This document shows positions 7,933 through 15,044 of a DNA stretch of 18,228 nucleotides, in pieces. A program made the position numbers and the translations under genes. This DNA is from Cytophagales bacterium (GTDB lineage: Bacteria > Bacteroidota > Bacteroidia > Cytophagales > ES-bin-26): the NCBI GenBank assembly GCA_014379925.1, contig JACMKY010000709.1:1-18228 (forward strand), written 5' to 3'. Every line of letters starts with the position of its first letter. The stretch's first letter is position 1. The notes under the pieces are model-generated. The model made no database searches, was not told the origin of the DNA, and saw only the letters and a list, made by a program, of their open reading frames with translations.

Positions 7933-10197
7933 CTAAAACCATATCCTTCCCGAAACCCAGGCGCTGCGGCCGTAGCCGTCCACGCCGGAGCCGTGCGCGC
8001 GGTAAGCCTCGTCGAACAGGTTTTGCAGCTCGATGCCCAGCATCCACCCGCTGGCCCGGTAGCCCGCCTGCAGGTTCACCACGTTCCAGCCGGGCGTACC
8101 TCCCTTCGAAATGCGGTTGTCATCCTGGTCGCCCTTCGCCAGCCGGGCTTGTTTGGTGGCCGAAAGCCACTCCAACTTCGCCCACGGGCCGCTGCTTCGT
8201 TGGTAGCGTAGTCCCAGGCGGCTGTTGAGCGGCGGAATGCGGCGGAAGGGTTCCTCAGCGGTCTGGTTCTGGCCGTAGGTATAGATCAGGTTGCCGAAAG
8301 CGGCCAGGTGGCGGGTCAGTTGCCATTCGGCGTCCGCCTCCACCCCTTGGATGTAGGCTTTCGCCGTGTTTTCTTTCAGATATACCGGATAGGCTCCTAC
8401 GGAATCCCTCCCTTGCCTCACCCGCGTAATGATGTCGGTGAGGTAGTTGCGGTAAACGGCCAGCGAACCGGCAAACCGTCCGGTTCGGGCCTTCCATCCC
8501 AGCTCCACGTTGGTGGACTTCTCCGGTTTCAGGTTGCCGTTGGGCACTTCGTAGCGGAAATCCACGATGCCCAGCGTACCCAGGTCGTCCACGTTGGGTG
8601 CCCGGAAGGCAGTGTTGACCGAAGCCACCAGGTGATGGCTCGGGTGGAAGGCGTATACCGCCGAAGCGTTGCCCACCAGCGCCGACGGATTGATGCGCGA
8701 TTCTCCCAACGTATTTTCCGTCACGGTGATGCGGAACGCGTTGAAGCGTCCCCCCGCGGCCAACGTCAGCTTGTCCAAACGAACCGTGTGCAACGAGTAA
8801 AGGGCCAGGTTGGAAGAGGTAGCGCCGTCGGGGTACAAGCCGCGTCCGTCCGTCACCGCGTTCGTGGCTTCGTTGACGTCGCGGCGGGCGCTGCCGACCC
8901 GGTCGTGGTAGTACTCCACCCCGGAATTAATGGTCCAGGATGGGGTGGGTTCGGAGTTGACGACCAGCGTGGCACCCCGGGTATCCACGTCGTCGCGCTC
9001 TTCCGTGCGGACGGGCGAGCCATTCCGCTGACTTTGCCGTCCTTCTTTCCAACGCTGGAGCGACCCCGTCACCTGCACGCTGCGCAACCACTTCTTGCCG
9101 GAAAACCATTCCCAGCGGGCGTAACCCAGTTGCCGTTGCTGGGGCTCGAACTGGGAGTAGGCGTAGTTTTCCAGTTGTACCCGGTGAAAAAGCGGCACCC
9201 GGTCCTGGTCCAGCATTTGGTAAGCAACCGTCAGTTGGTGCTGCTTCGCCACGCGGAAGCGGGCTTTCAGGTCGCCGGAGCGTTGGGCATAGCCCGTGGG
9301 GCGCAGAAAGCCCAGGTTGCCCCCCGCCTTAATGTCGCCGAAGTCGCGGTAGGCGAAGCCGCCCAGCACCGCCACCTTTTCGCTGCTCAACCCGATCTCG
9401 GCCCGGCCGCTCTTTTCCATGTCGGCACTCAGGTATTTGGCGTAGGCACCCCCTTTCACCCGGAAACCGTCACTGGAAAATGGCGGGTCGCGCGTAATCA
9501 CCTGCGCCACGCCACCCAGGGCATCGCTGCCGTACTGCACCGAACCCGAGCCGCGCACCACCTCAATCTGCTCGATGGTTTGCGGATCAATGGTGTTGAG
9601 GTATTGGTTGGGGCCGGAGCGGAAGGTGGCGTTGTTGAGCCGGATGCCGTCGATCATCAGGAGCGTTTGCTGCCCGGTGAGACCGCGGATGAAGGGCGAC
9701 CCGCCGCCGTGGTTGGTTTTCTGCATCCACACGCCCGCCGTTCCGACGAGGGCTTCGGGGGTGGAGCGGGGCGCGTTTTGCCGGAGTTCCGCCGGGCCCA
9801 GTACGGAAATGGCTTCGGGCGAATCAAACTGACGGGTTTGGTAGCGTTGCGCGGTGACCACCACGGCCTTGTTGAGTTGAATAACGGCGGGCTGGAGCGA
9901 TACGTCAAGCGCAACAACCTCCCCGTCGCCCGCGGCCACCGTTTGGTCCAAGGTCTCGTAACCCACCGAAGAAATCCGCAGCACGCGGGCGCGGGATGAA
10001 TTGCCGGGGGGAAAGGCCAGCGTGAAGTTTCCCATCCGGTCGCTTACCGTCACCCCGGGCGCGTGAACCAAAGCCAGGTTCACGTTGCCCAGCGGCTTCC
10101 CCGTTTGGGCGTCGGTAATGCGGCCCCGGATGGATTGGGCGTGGGCGTGGGAGAGGCAAAAACAAAGAAACAGCACCGCGGGTATAGTACGCTCCAT
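7933..10197 (-). CDS. TonB-dependent outer-membrane receptor
   Basis: 754 aa. An outer-membrane beta-barrel that imports a bound ligand using TonB-ExbBD energy. Signal peptide 1-20 (cleavage after AHA), carboxypeptidase-regulatory-like beta-sandwich (about 22-103, with GRITDAQTGKPL, TVSDRMGNFTL and SSVGYET), a possible TonB box near 111-118 (AVVVTAQR), plug domain (about 125-236) with SPFIRGLTG, LMIDGIRLN, IEQIEVVRGSGSVQYGS and LGGV, then the barrel. The protein ends in Phe (GRIWF), as expected for BAM-dependent insertion. The plug is reminiscent of the haem/siderophore receptor branch, but the ligand cannot be read. It lies 79 bp downstream of the secreted GDPD-like gene on the same strand, with a strong hairpin between. 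No SusD partner is present, which argues against a polysaccharide system. Confidence 0.93.
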   Translation of the reverse strand: MERTIPAVLFLCFCLSHAHAQSIRGRITDAQTGKPLGNVNLALVHAPGVTVSDRMGNFTLAFPPGNSSRARVLRISSVGYETLDQTVAAGDGEVVALDVSLQPAVIQLNKAVVVTAQRYQTRQFDSPEAISVLGPAELRQNAPRSTPEALVGTAGVWMQKTNHGGGSPFIRGLTGQQTLLMIDGIRLNNATFRSGPNQYLNTIDPQTIEQIEVVRGSGSVQYGSDALGGVAQVITRDPPFSSDGFRVKGGAYAKYLSADMEKSGRAEIGLSSEKVAVLGGFAYRDFGDIKAGGNLGFLRPTGYAQRSGDLKARFRVAKQHQLTVAYQMLDQDRVPLFHRVQLENYAYSQFEPQQRQLGYARWEWFSGKKWLRSVQVTGSLQRWKEGRQSQRNGSPVRTEERDDVDTRGATLVVNSEPTPSWTINSGVEYYHDRVGSARRDVNEATNAVTDGRGLYPDGATSSNLALYSLHTVRLDKLTLAAGGRFNAFRITVTENTLGESRINPSALVGNASAVYAFHPSHHLVASVNTAFRAPNVDDLGTLGIVDFRYEVPNGNLKPEKSTNVELGWKARTGRFAGSLAVYRNYLTDIITRVRQGRDSVGAYPVYLKENTAKAYIQGVEADAEWQLTRHLAAFGNLIYTYGQNQTAEEPFRRIPPLNSRLGLRYQRSSGPWAKLEWLSATKQARLAKGDQDDNRISKGGTPGWNVVNLQAGYRASGWMLGIELQNLFDEAYRAHGSGVDGYGRSAWVSGRIWF

Positions 10198-10257
10198 GGG
10201 GTTCAGGATTAGGCAATTATCAATTGAGGCTAAGCGTTGTCATCGTCTTCGTCGGGT

Positions 10258-10288
10258 GGCAATCAGTGATGATTGATCACTGATTGCC
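10258..10288 (-). terminator. 12-bp perfect hairpin overlapping the GDPD stop codon
   Basis: GGCAATCAGTGA, 7-nt loop tgattga, TCACTGATTGCC: twelve perfect pairs. On the minus strand the proximal arm encodes the last residues and TGA stop of the GDPD-like gene. No T-run follows, so it is not a canonical intrinsic terminator. It may slow 3' exonucleases or reduce read-through into the TonB receptor gene 61 bp further on. Confidence 0.5.
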
Positions 10289-11098
10289 CAGAAAGAGGCG
10301 TAGGCGTTCCAACTGGTCCGTGCTGATCAGGTCCGCGCCGGCTCCCCGCAGCACTTTCCACACCGCTTCGTTTTCCGGTGAAGCCCACAGCCGGACTTTC
10401 ATTCCGCGTGCGTGCGCCCGTTCGGTGAGGGATTTCAGGCGGTTCAGTTCGGCTTCGGGAATTTCTCCTTCACCCCGCCAGCGGAGCACGTTCGCGTAGT
10501 TGTCGCTGATGAGGGGCATGAAATCGGCGGCGTAGTCCTTTTCCAGGTCCGAAGGCCGCCCGTCAATGCCCACCCGCCGGGCCGGGTCGTTGTGCACGGT
10601 TCCCGTGGCCCGGTTGCCGGAGAGGATCACCGTGACCGGACCGGGATGTTGGGGATAATTCAGGAGGTCGGCGTAGGCAACCAGTTGTTTTTTCAGGGCC
10701 TGGTAGGTGGCCTCGGCCTCCGACTTGATGTCAACCATCAGGAAAACGGGCGCTGCGCCCGCGTACACGCCGCCGTTTTCAGCGATCCGTTTCCGCAGGG
10801 GCTCCAGGTACAGTTCCTTCAGGGTCCGGCGGTTTTCGGGCCGGGGAAAGTTGTGCGCCACGTAAAGTTCGCCGTCGATGAGGTAGATGTCGGCTTCGAT
10901 GCTGGTGAAGCCGCGGGAGAGCGCATCGAGCAGGGGCTTTTCGTGTTCGTAGTCGTTGTGGGCGTGGGCGTTGGGAAGCGGGGTTACCTGGGCGAAGGCA
11001 GCGGATGAGAGGAGGCAGAGGGCGAAGAAGATGGTACGCAAAAGGCACAAAGAAGGCGCGAAGGGCGTAAAAGAGGGGGTAGGATGAAAAGCGGTCAT
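10277..11098 (-). CDS. Secreted glycerophosphodiester phosphodiesterase / PI-PLC-like protein
   Basis: 273 aa from the ATG at 11098. TIM-barrel phosphodiesterase of the GDPD/PI-PLC superfamily, which cleaves phosphodiesters of glycerol or inositol lipids. Visible: HAHNDY (45-50; His47-Asn48 match the usual catalytic HRGN/HN), SIEADIYLIDGELYVAHN (66-83; metal ligands Glu68 and Asp70, second His82), MVDIK (121-125), and the late block LWASPENEAVWKVL...GADLISTDQ (237-261). A signal peptide ends at SSAAFA (about 36). The first 19 residues lie over a CGCAAAG-type repeat. A TTG at 11041-11039 would instead start MRTIFFALCLLSSAAFA, a textbook signal peptide, so the true start may be there. It lies between a phosphoesterase lipoprotein gene and the TonB receptor gene, all on the minus strand. 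Exact substrate unknown. Confidence 0.85.
   Translation of the reverse strand: MTAFHPTPSFTPFAPSLCLLRTIFFALCLLSSAAFAQVTPLPNAHAHNDYEHEKPLLDALSRGFTSIEADIYLIDGELYVAHNFPRPENRRTLKELYLEPLRKRIAENGGVYAGAAPVFLMVDIKSEAEATYQALKKQLVAYADLLNYPQHPGPVTVILSGNRATGTVHNDPARRVGIDGRPSDLEKDYAADFMPLISDNYANVLRWRGEGEIPEAELNRLKSLTERAHARGMKVRLWASPENEAVWKVLRGAGADLISTDQLERLRLFLGNQ
11036..11073. repeat. Degenerate CGCAAAG-type repeat at the 5' end of the GDPD gene
   Basis: acgcaaaag, gcacaaaga, aggcgcgaag, ggcgtaaaag form a quasi-periodic 9-10 bp series related to the CGCAAAG words at 6676-6703. It overlaps codons 9-21 of the long form of the GDPD-like gene, or its leader if the TTG start is used. Confidence 0.5.
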
Positions 11099-11221
11099 GT
11101 TTTCTTACGCGTTGGAAATGATTGACTCAAATTCTTTACTCGCTCGTAGCGAGGAAATTAACCGCGGCGATTAGGCCCTTCCTTCAGGAACGCGGCGGCC
11201 AGCCGCCCAGGGCTGCTCTCG

Positions 11222-11245
11222 CCGGTTACGGGACCGGTTACGGGA
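11222..11245. repeat. Tandem duplication of CCGGTTACGGGA
   Basis: Two perfect adjacent copies of a 12-mer (11222-11233 and 11234-11245). CCGGT of copy 1 can also pair with ACCGG across the junction. Confidence 0.85.
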
Positions 11246-11259
11246 CAGCCCGTCCGCCG

Positions 11260-11289
11260 CCGTCCGGAGCCGCCTTCGCGGTCGGACGG
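11260..11289. ncRNA. Candidate structured RNA element: bulged hairpin in a hairpin array
   Basis: CCGTCCG, gag, CCGC, cttc, GCGG, t, CGGACGG: a 7-bp outer stem, a 3/1 internal loop, a 4-bp inner stem and a tetraloop. A second hairpin at 11355-11379 has the same plan (CGTGC, gg, TTCG, caag, CGAA, g, GCACG). Similar architecture on different sequence is what an RNA element or REP-like unit would show, but high GC also favours chance pairing. No known RNA family was recognised. Confidence 0.3.
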
Positions 11290-11456
11290 CACGGTCGGAC
11301 GTCGTGCCCGTACCCTCCGAAGGAGCGCCGCGAACAGCGGCCTTGGACCGATGCCGTGCGGTTCGCAAGCGAAGGCACGCGTAGGCCGGGCCGCGTAGGC
11401 GCCGGATTACCGGACCACCCCGACGTACCGCTCCCTGGCTACGAAAATGGTGGAAT

Positions 11457-14279
11457 TCACTTCGCTATCCTTTTACGGTTCGCCGCCTGATCGTACGCTT
11501 TGCTGTCGCGCAACATGTCAACCGGGTCGTCCATCCGGGGAGATTCGGCCACGGCTTTCCAGTTGAATTTTTCGTCGAGTGGATCGAGGGCTTTTTGCGG
11601 GTCGAAAATGCGCGGGTCCACGGGCCGGGCGTTGTAGGGCGTGAAGTCCGGCGGGGCGGCAAACAGGTCGGCCAAGTCACTGGCTCCGGCATCGTACTGG
11701 TTGAGGTAGGGCGTACCCAACGCGTGCCACATCGTCTTGAACACGCTGCCGAAACTGTAGTGAACGTGGCCGACGTAGTTCTTTTTGGCGTAGGGCGACA
11801 TCAGCATCAGCAGTGAGCGGTGCGCATCCACGTGGTCCACGCCGCCCTGCGGATCGTCTTCGGTGACCAGAATCGCCATGTTTTTCCAGTACGGCGTGCG
11901 CGAGAGAAATTCCACCAGCCGGCCCAGGGCCAGGTCATTGTCGGCCATGTAGCTTTCGTTGAAGGGATACCCTTCGTTGGGCCGTTCCCCCGAACCGTGG
12001 TCGTTGGGCAGCACAATGGTCAGCACGGCGGGAAGCTGGCCGTTGTCTTTCCAGCGGTCGTTGTATTCCCGGATGAACATATCCATCCGGAACTGGTCGG
12101 GAATGCCCATGTTGAAGGTAGCAAACCGGCGGGAGGAATTCCGGTAGAGGGGAGCGGATAAGGGGTAATTGTATACTGTCCGGGTGCCGGAATATTTGTA
12201 GGCCGAAGTGGGTTTTTCCAGGCCGGGGGGCATTTCCAATCCGAAACCGAAGTTGAAAAAACGCACCCGGTTCCGCTCGAAGTGCTCCCAGATGGAACCC
12301 GCTTCGTTGTAGTCCTCGGGCATCACCACGGCGCTGCTACCCACGAAGGAGGGATTGCCAGGGGCTTTGGAATCCATCCGGAACTCCCGGTTGCCGCCGT
12401 AGGCCGCCGACACGCTGCTCTCGACCCACTCGTTGGGATACACCCCCGCCAGCCAGCGGTGTCCGTCGGCCGAATGGTCGGCGTCGCAGTAGAAGTTGTC
12501 GGAGATGGCAAACCGCCCGGCCAGGGCCAGGTGGTTGGGCATCACGGTGGCATTCTCCACTTTCCGGCTCCCGTCCTGGCTGGCAAAGGTAACGCCCGCG
12601 CCGTAGCGGGCCAGCGCCGGATCGCCCTGGCCGCCTTTTACCCCGCCGAAGACTTCGTCGTAGGTCCGGTTTTCCTTGGCCACGAAAACGAAATACTTGA
12701 TCGGGCTTTCCTTCTGCTTGGCGTAGCGGGGAATGGGATTGTCTGGCCCGCCCGCGGGAGTGGCGAACGTGAAGTTGTTGTCCGTTACCCGCTGGGTTTG
12801 CTTTTTCAATTCTCCATCCGCGGGAATGTCCAGCACCGACACCGTGCCGTGCATCAGCAATCCGATGTTGCTCGACCGGCGGCGGCCGGTGAGTGGGGCC
12901 GCCCCCGGCCGGAAGCCCGTGCCCGCGTTGGGACCGCTGCCGTAGCCCTTGGCGTTGGCGACGACCAGCTGCTTGCCGTCCCGGCTCACGGCCAGCTTCG
13001 ACGGAAACCAGCCCACCGGAAGGTGACCCAGCACGGTCAGGCTGGGCACGTCGATCACGCCCACCGCGTTGATGCCCGATTCGGCCACGTACAGTCGCTT
13101 CCCGTCCGGCGACAGGGCCAGGCCGAAGGGGATGATGCCCCGCAGCCCGCTCATCCGCGCGTCCAGCACGAGGCGGATGTTTTGCACCACCCGGTTCTGC
13201 TGCGCGTCGATCACCGAAATGCAATCGTTGCTGCCGTTGCTGACGAACACGTACTTTTGGGTGGCCACCACCGAGTTGGGACTGGCCCCGCCCACCGCCG
13301 GGATGTCTTCCACCTTTTCTCCCACCAGAAAGCCCGTCTTCACTTTGGCCGTCACGCGCGGCTGCGCCGGATTGCTCAGGTCCACCGTCCAGACCGAAAA
13401 GGATTCGGGCGGGTTGGCTTCCCCCAGGCCGGGCACGTCCAGCGTGTCGTTGCGGTAGCCATTGTTGGCGCTGTCGGACAAATAAGCCGAAGTGGGAAAG
13501 GGCAGGGAAGTGCGGTCAAGGTCCTTGGCGTCCACGCTGGGGAGTATTTTGTACTGATACATCCCTACGTTGGCCACGTACGCCCGCTGGCCGTCGGGCG
13601 AGAGCGTGATGCCGAACGGATACCGGCCCACCGGGACCCGGTGGGTCACTTTCCCCGCTTTGGTATCAGCGACGAGCATTTGAAAGTTGATCTGATCCAC
13701 GGCATAAAGCGTGTTGCCATCCCGGCTCAGCACCAGGTCGCCCACGTAGCCGTGCCGGTACGGGGTGGTATCCCCAGCCACGGCGAGGGAACAATCGATG
13801 AATCCCCGCGCCGCGCCGGTGGCCACGTCAAACCGGTACACCTTGTTTTCCTGACCGCCGCCCACGTACACCGTCTGGTTGTCGGGTGAAACGGCCAGGC
13901 CCATGAAGACCGAAGCCAGGATTCCTTTGTCCGTATCGGCGCCGGGCGGAATCTGCTGCACAGTCGGAGTGCCGCCCAAGCCGTTCCGGAGGAACGTGAT
14001 CGACAGCGGGGCCGTGCCGGAATTGGCCGTAATCACCGTGCTGCCGTCGGGGCTCAGCACCAGGCCGTAGGGATGCGGGGCCACCCGGATGGTTTTTCCG
14101 AGGGGGGTAATCAGGCGGCCGTTGGGCAGCACGGTTGCGCTGTCGGGGTTGATCTGGGTGTAGGCGTTTCCGGCGGGAGCCGTGGCGATCCAGGCTTCGG
14201 GCTCCCGCGTGGGCGCTTCGCAGCCGGGGAGCAAGGCAACAATCAGGCAGGCGAGCAAAGGCCGTAAAGGGTGTGGCAC
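11457..14279 (-). CDS. Lipoprotein with YVTN/YncE beta-propeller and phosphoesterase (alkaline phosphatase-like) domain
   Basis: 940 aa, GTG start. Lipoprotein signal peptide with lipobox LPGC (Cys20). YVTN-type propeller repeats (about 45-490) show recurring LSPDG.., YVAN/VAES and GVID/SVID units, for example near 74, 226, 389 and 428. Then a phosphoesterase-family domain (about 525-875): ENRTYDEVFG (536-545, equivalent to the ENRSFD motif of phospholipase C/acid phosphatase AcpA relatives), PNHLALA (581-587), HSADGH (602-607), LPNDHGSG (757-764), EDD (807-809) and DHVDAHRS (815-822). The family hydrolyses phosphoesters with metal help; lipid anchoring points to the periplasm or cell surface. 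It is a paralogue of the protein encoded at 15045-17519 and is divergent from it, with a small gene between. The substrate is unknown; the propeller may bind a partner or polymer. Confidence 0.9.
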   Translation of the reverse strand: MPHPLRPLLACLIVALLPGCEAPTREPEAWIATAPAGNAYTQINPDSATVLPNGRLITPLGKTIRVAPHPYGLVLSPDGSTVITANSGTAPLSITFLRNGLGGTPTVQQIPPGADTDKGILASVFMGLAVSPDNQTVYVGGGQENKVYRFDVATGAARGFIDCSLAVAGDTTPYRHGYVGDLVLSRDGNTLYAVDQINFQMLVADTKAGKVTHRVPVGRYPFGITLSPDGQRAYVANVGMYQYKILPSVDAKDLDRTSLPFPTSAYLSDSANNGYRNDTLDVPGLGEANPPESFSVWTVDLSNPAQPRVTAKVKTGFLVGEKVEDIPAVGGASPNSVVATQKYVFVSNGSNDCISVIDAQQNRVVQNIRLVLDARMSGLRGIIPFGLALSPDGKRLYVAESGINAVGVIDVPSLTVLGHLPVGWFPSKLAVSRDGKQLVVANAKGYGSGPNAGTGFRPGAAPLTGRRRSSNIGLLMHGTVSVLDIPADGELKKQTQRVTDNNFTFATPAGGPDNPIPRYAKQKESPIKYFVFVAKENRTYDEVFGGVKGGQGDPALARYGAGVTFASQDGSRKVENATVMPNHLALAGRFAISDNFYCDADHSADGHRWLAGVYPNEWVESSVSAAYGGNREFRMDSKAPGNPSFVGSSAVVMPEDYNEAGSIWEHFERNRVRFFNFGFGLEMPPGLEKPTSAYKYSGTRTVYNYPLSAPLYRNSSRRFATFNMGIPDQFRMDMFIREYNDRWKDNGQLPAVLTIVLPNDHGSGERPNEGYPFNESYMADNDLALGRLVEFLSRTPYWKNMAILVTEDDPQGGVDHVDAHRSLLMLMSPYAKKNYVGHVHYSFGSVFKTMWHALGTPYLNQYDAGASDLADLFAAPPDFTPYNARPVDPRIFDPQKALDPLDEKFNWKAVAESPRMDDPVDMLRDSKAYDQAANRKRIAK

Positions 14280-14301
14280 GGGAAGAATCAGGTTTCCCGC
14301 G

Positions 14302-14309
14302 CAAACTTA
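14302..14309 (-). promoter_or_regulatory. Candidate -7 element TAAGTTTG for the 940-aa lipoprotein gene
   Basis: On the minus strand TAAGTTTG matches TAnnTTTG and ends 22 bp before the GTG start, giving a short leader of about 15-17 nt. A TTG lies 13 bp upstream, closer than the usual 17-23 bp, so the -33 box is uncertain. Confidence 0.4.
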
Positions 14310-14342
14310 GGGCGACTCCGTTCAATTGGTGCGAGCCGTTGA

Positions 14343-14357
14343 TTATTTTTTTGTTAA
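14343..14357 (+). promoter_or_regulatory. Shared 15-mer TTATTTTTTTGTTAA, copy 1
   Basis: Located 83 bp upstream of the small gene at 14441 and identical to the sequence at 14859-14873 upstream of the second propeller/phosphoesterase gene, in the same orientation relative to both. It contains a TTTG that could serve as a -33 box, but no matching TAnnTTTG follows at the right distance here. It is also 63 bp from the start of the divergent lipoprotein gene. Confidence 0.4.
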
Positions 14358-14421
14358 GTCTAGGGATTTTGACTTGGTCGGATGCGCTCAGGAATGAGTA
14401 CATTGGTGTCCAAGGAGACGG

Positions 14422-14457
14422 ATGCCCCACGTAGACAACAATGATTTTTTTAATTGA
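14422..14457 (+). other. Possible 11-codon upstream ORF overlapping the small gene start
   Basis: ATG at 14422 encodes MPHVDNNDFFN and stops with TGA at 14455-14457, overlapping the first codons of the gene at 14441 in another frame. It is preceded by AAGGAG (14412-14417) with a 4-nt gap, one of the few Shine-Dalgarno-like sequences in the window. It could be a leader peptide coupled to the gene, or chance. Confidence 0.25.
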
Positions 14458-14725
14458 CAAAGCAGAAGGGAGAAAGGAAGTCACTGTTTACGAAAGCCTG
14501 GATCGGTTGTCGTCCGTGGTTGAGTGGCCGGATATTTTCGAAGCGCTGTCCTTGGTAATCGATCAGGAAGGAACGAGTTACGCGTGGGATAATTCGAAAA
14601 AATCGGAATACGGCACTGTCTACGGCTATACCTTCGAGGTGAACGGATCAATCCCGGAATTAGCGGAGCAGTGTTATCGGCAGTACCTCGCATTGGGCAA
14701 ACCCACTGAATTTGGTTTAAGCTAG
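14441..14725 (+). CDS. Small hypothetical protein, 94 aa
   Basis: Not recognised. It is a soluble acidic protein of 94 residues with no signal peptide, no membrane segment and no Cys cluster; Trp29 and Trp49 and several Tyr residues are spread through it. It reads like a compact alpha/beta domain: predicted strands near MIFLID and YGTVYGYTFEV, helices near DIFEALSLVI and ELAEQCYRQYLAL. The ATG at 14441 is the first possible start, since an in-frame TAG lies at 14432-14434. Codon use is less GC-biased than its neighbours (many AT-ending codons such as ttt, aat, gaa, gga), which may mean recent transfer or low expression. It lies between two divergent propeller/phosphoesterase genes and shares a 15-mer upstream with the one to its right. 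Confidence 0.6.
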   Translation: MIFLIDKAEGRKEVTVYESLDRLSSVVEWPDIFEALSLVIDQEGTSYAWDNSKKSEYGTVYGYTFEVNGSIPELAEQCYRQYLALGKPTEFGLS

Positions 14726-14858
14726 CAGAAAAGCTACGGCCAACACCACTGGCACTAAGTTACAGTAAACAGCGGATCTCCCCTGCTTAGGGCAACCCGT
14801 GGAAAGCGCAACGTCAACGGATAGATTTTTCCTTCCGCGCTGACCCGCGGCATCCGTG

Positions 14859-14873
14859 TTATTTTTTTGTTAA
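14859..14873 (+). promoter_or_regulatory. Shared 15-mer TTATTTTTTTGTTAA, copy 2
   Basis: A perfect copy of 14343-14357. After its TTTG (ending at 14869) a TA dinucleotide follows with 19 bp spacing (TAAAGACA), the expected distance for a -33/-7 pair, though the TTTG half of the -7 box is absent. It lies 171 bp before the lipoprotein start. Confidence 0.4.
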
Positions 14874-14996
14874 ATTTTCCCTTCATCTTAAAGACAAATC
14901 ATTGTTTAAAAGCAGCTTGACTTTCTTCCCTGTTCACACTGGCGCCATACTGGCGTTCCTCTCCCACCCGGTAGTCATTCACCCGGGCCATTTTCC

Positions 14997-15004
14997 TACT
15001 TTTG
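14997..15004 (+). promoter_or_regulatory. Candidate -7 element TACTTTTG for the 824-aa lipoprotein gene
   Basis: Matches TAnnTTTG and lies 40 bp before the ATG at 15045. No TTG at the -33 position was seen, so this is a weak candidate next to the alternative at the 15-mer. Confidence 0.3.
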
Positions 15005-15044
15005 GCCCGCGGTCGCAAGCCTCCCACCTAATCCCTTATAACTT

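Larger units (their letters stand above)
11099..11456. other. Intergenic GC-rich tract with many hairpins
   Basis: This 358 bp gap holds no recognisable gene. From about 11139 to 11413 it is a near-continuous series of short dyads: CTCGCT-cgt-AGCGAG (11139-11153), TTCC-ttca-GGAA (11179-11190), CAGCC-gcccag-GGCTG (11200-11215), ACGGG-acag-CCCGT (11240-11253), the bulged hairpin 11260-11289, GGCACG/CGTGCC (11288-11308), CTCC-gaa-GGAG (11315-11325), GCCGC-gaaca-GCGGC (11327-11341), the bulged hairpin 11355-11379 and CCGG-atta-CCGG (11402-11413). A perfect 12-bp tandem duplication lies at 11222-11245. An open frame at 11122-11490 gives a Pro/Arg/Gly-rich peptide without family features and runs into the next gene, so it is not called. 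Confidence 0.6.
14726..15044. other. Intergenic region upstream of the 824-aa lipoprotein gene
   Basis: This 319 bp stretch has no gene. It contains the second copy of the 15-mer (14859-14873), a downstream AT-rich tract (to about 14920) likely to hold promoter sequence, a small dyad CACCCGG/CCGGG near 14965-14987, and a TACTTTTG -7-like element at 14997-15004. No factor-independent terminator for the small gene at 14441-14725 was found. Confidence 0.6.

Noticed and set aside
8308..9999. Long plus-strand open frame opposite the TonB receptor
   Set aside because: No motifs, biased composition, and entirely inside a receptor gene with clear plug and barrel features.
11122..11490. 122-codon plus-strand frame across the GC-rich gap
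   Set aside because: Pro/Arg/Gly-rich product without features, running into the 3' end of the minus-strand lipoprotein gene; better explained as non-coding structured DNA.
12282..13889. Long plus-strand open frame opposite the 940-aa lipoprotein gene
   Set aside because: His/Gly/Arg-rich shadow product; the minus-strand gene has the signal peptide, propeller and catalytic motifs.
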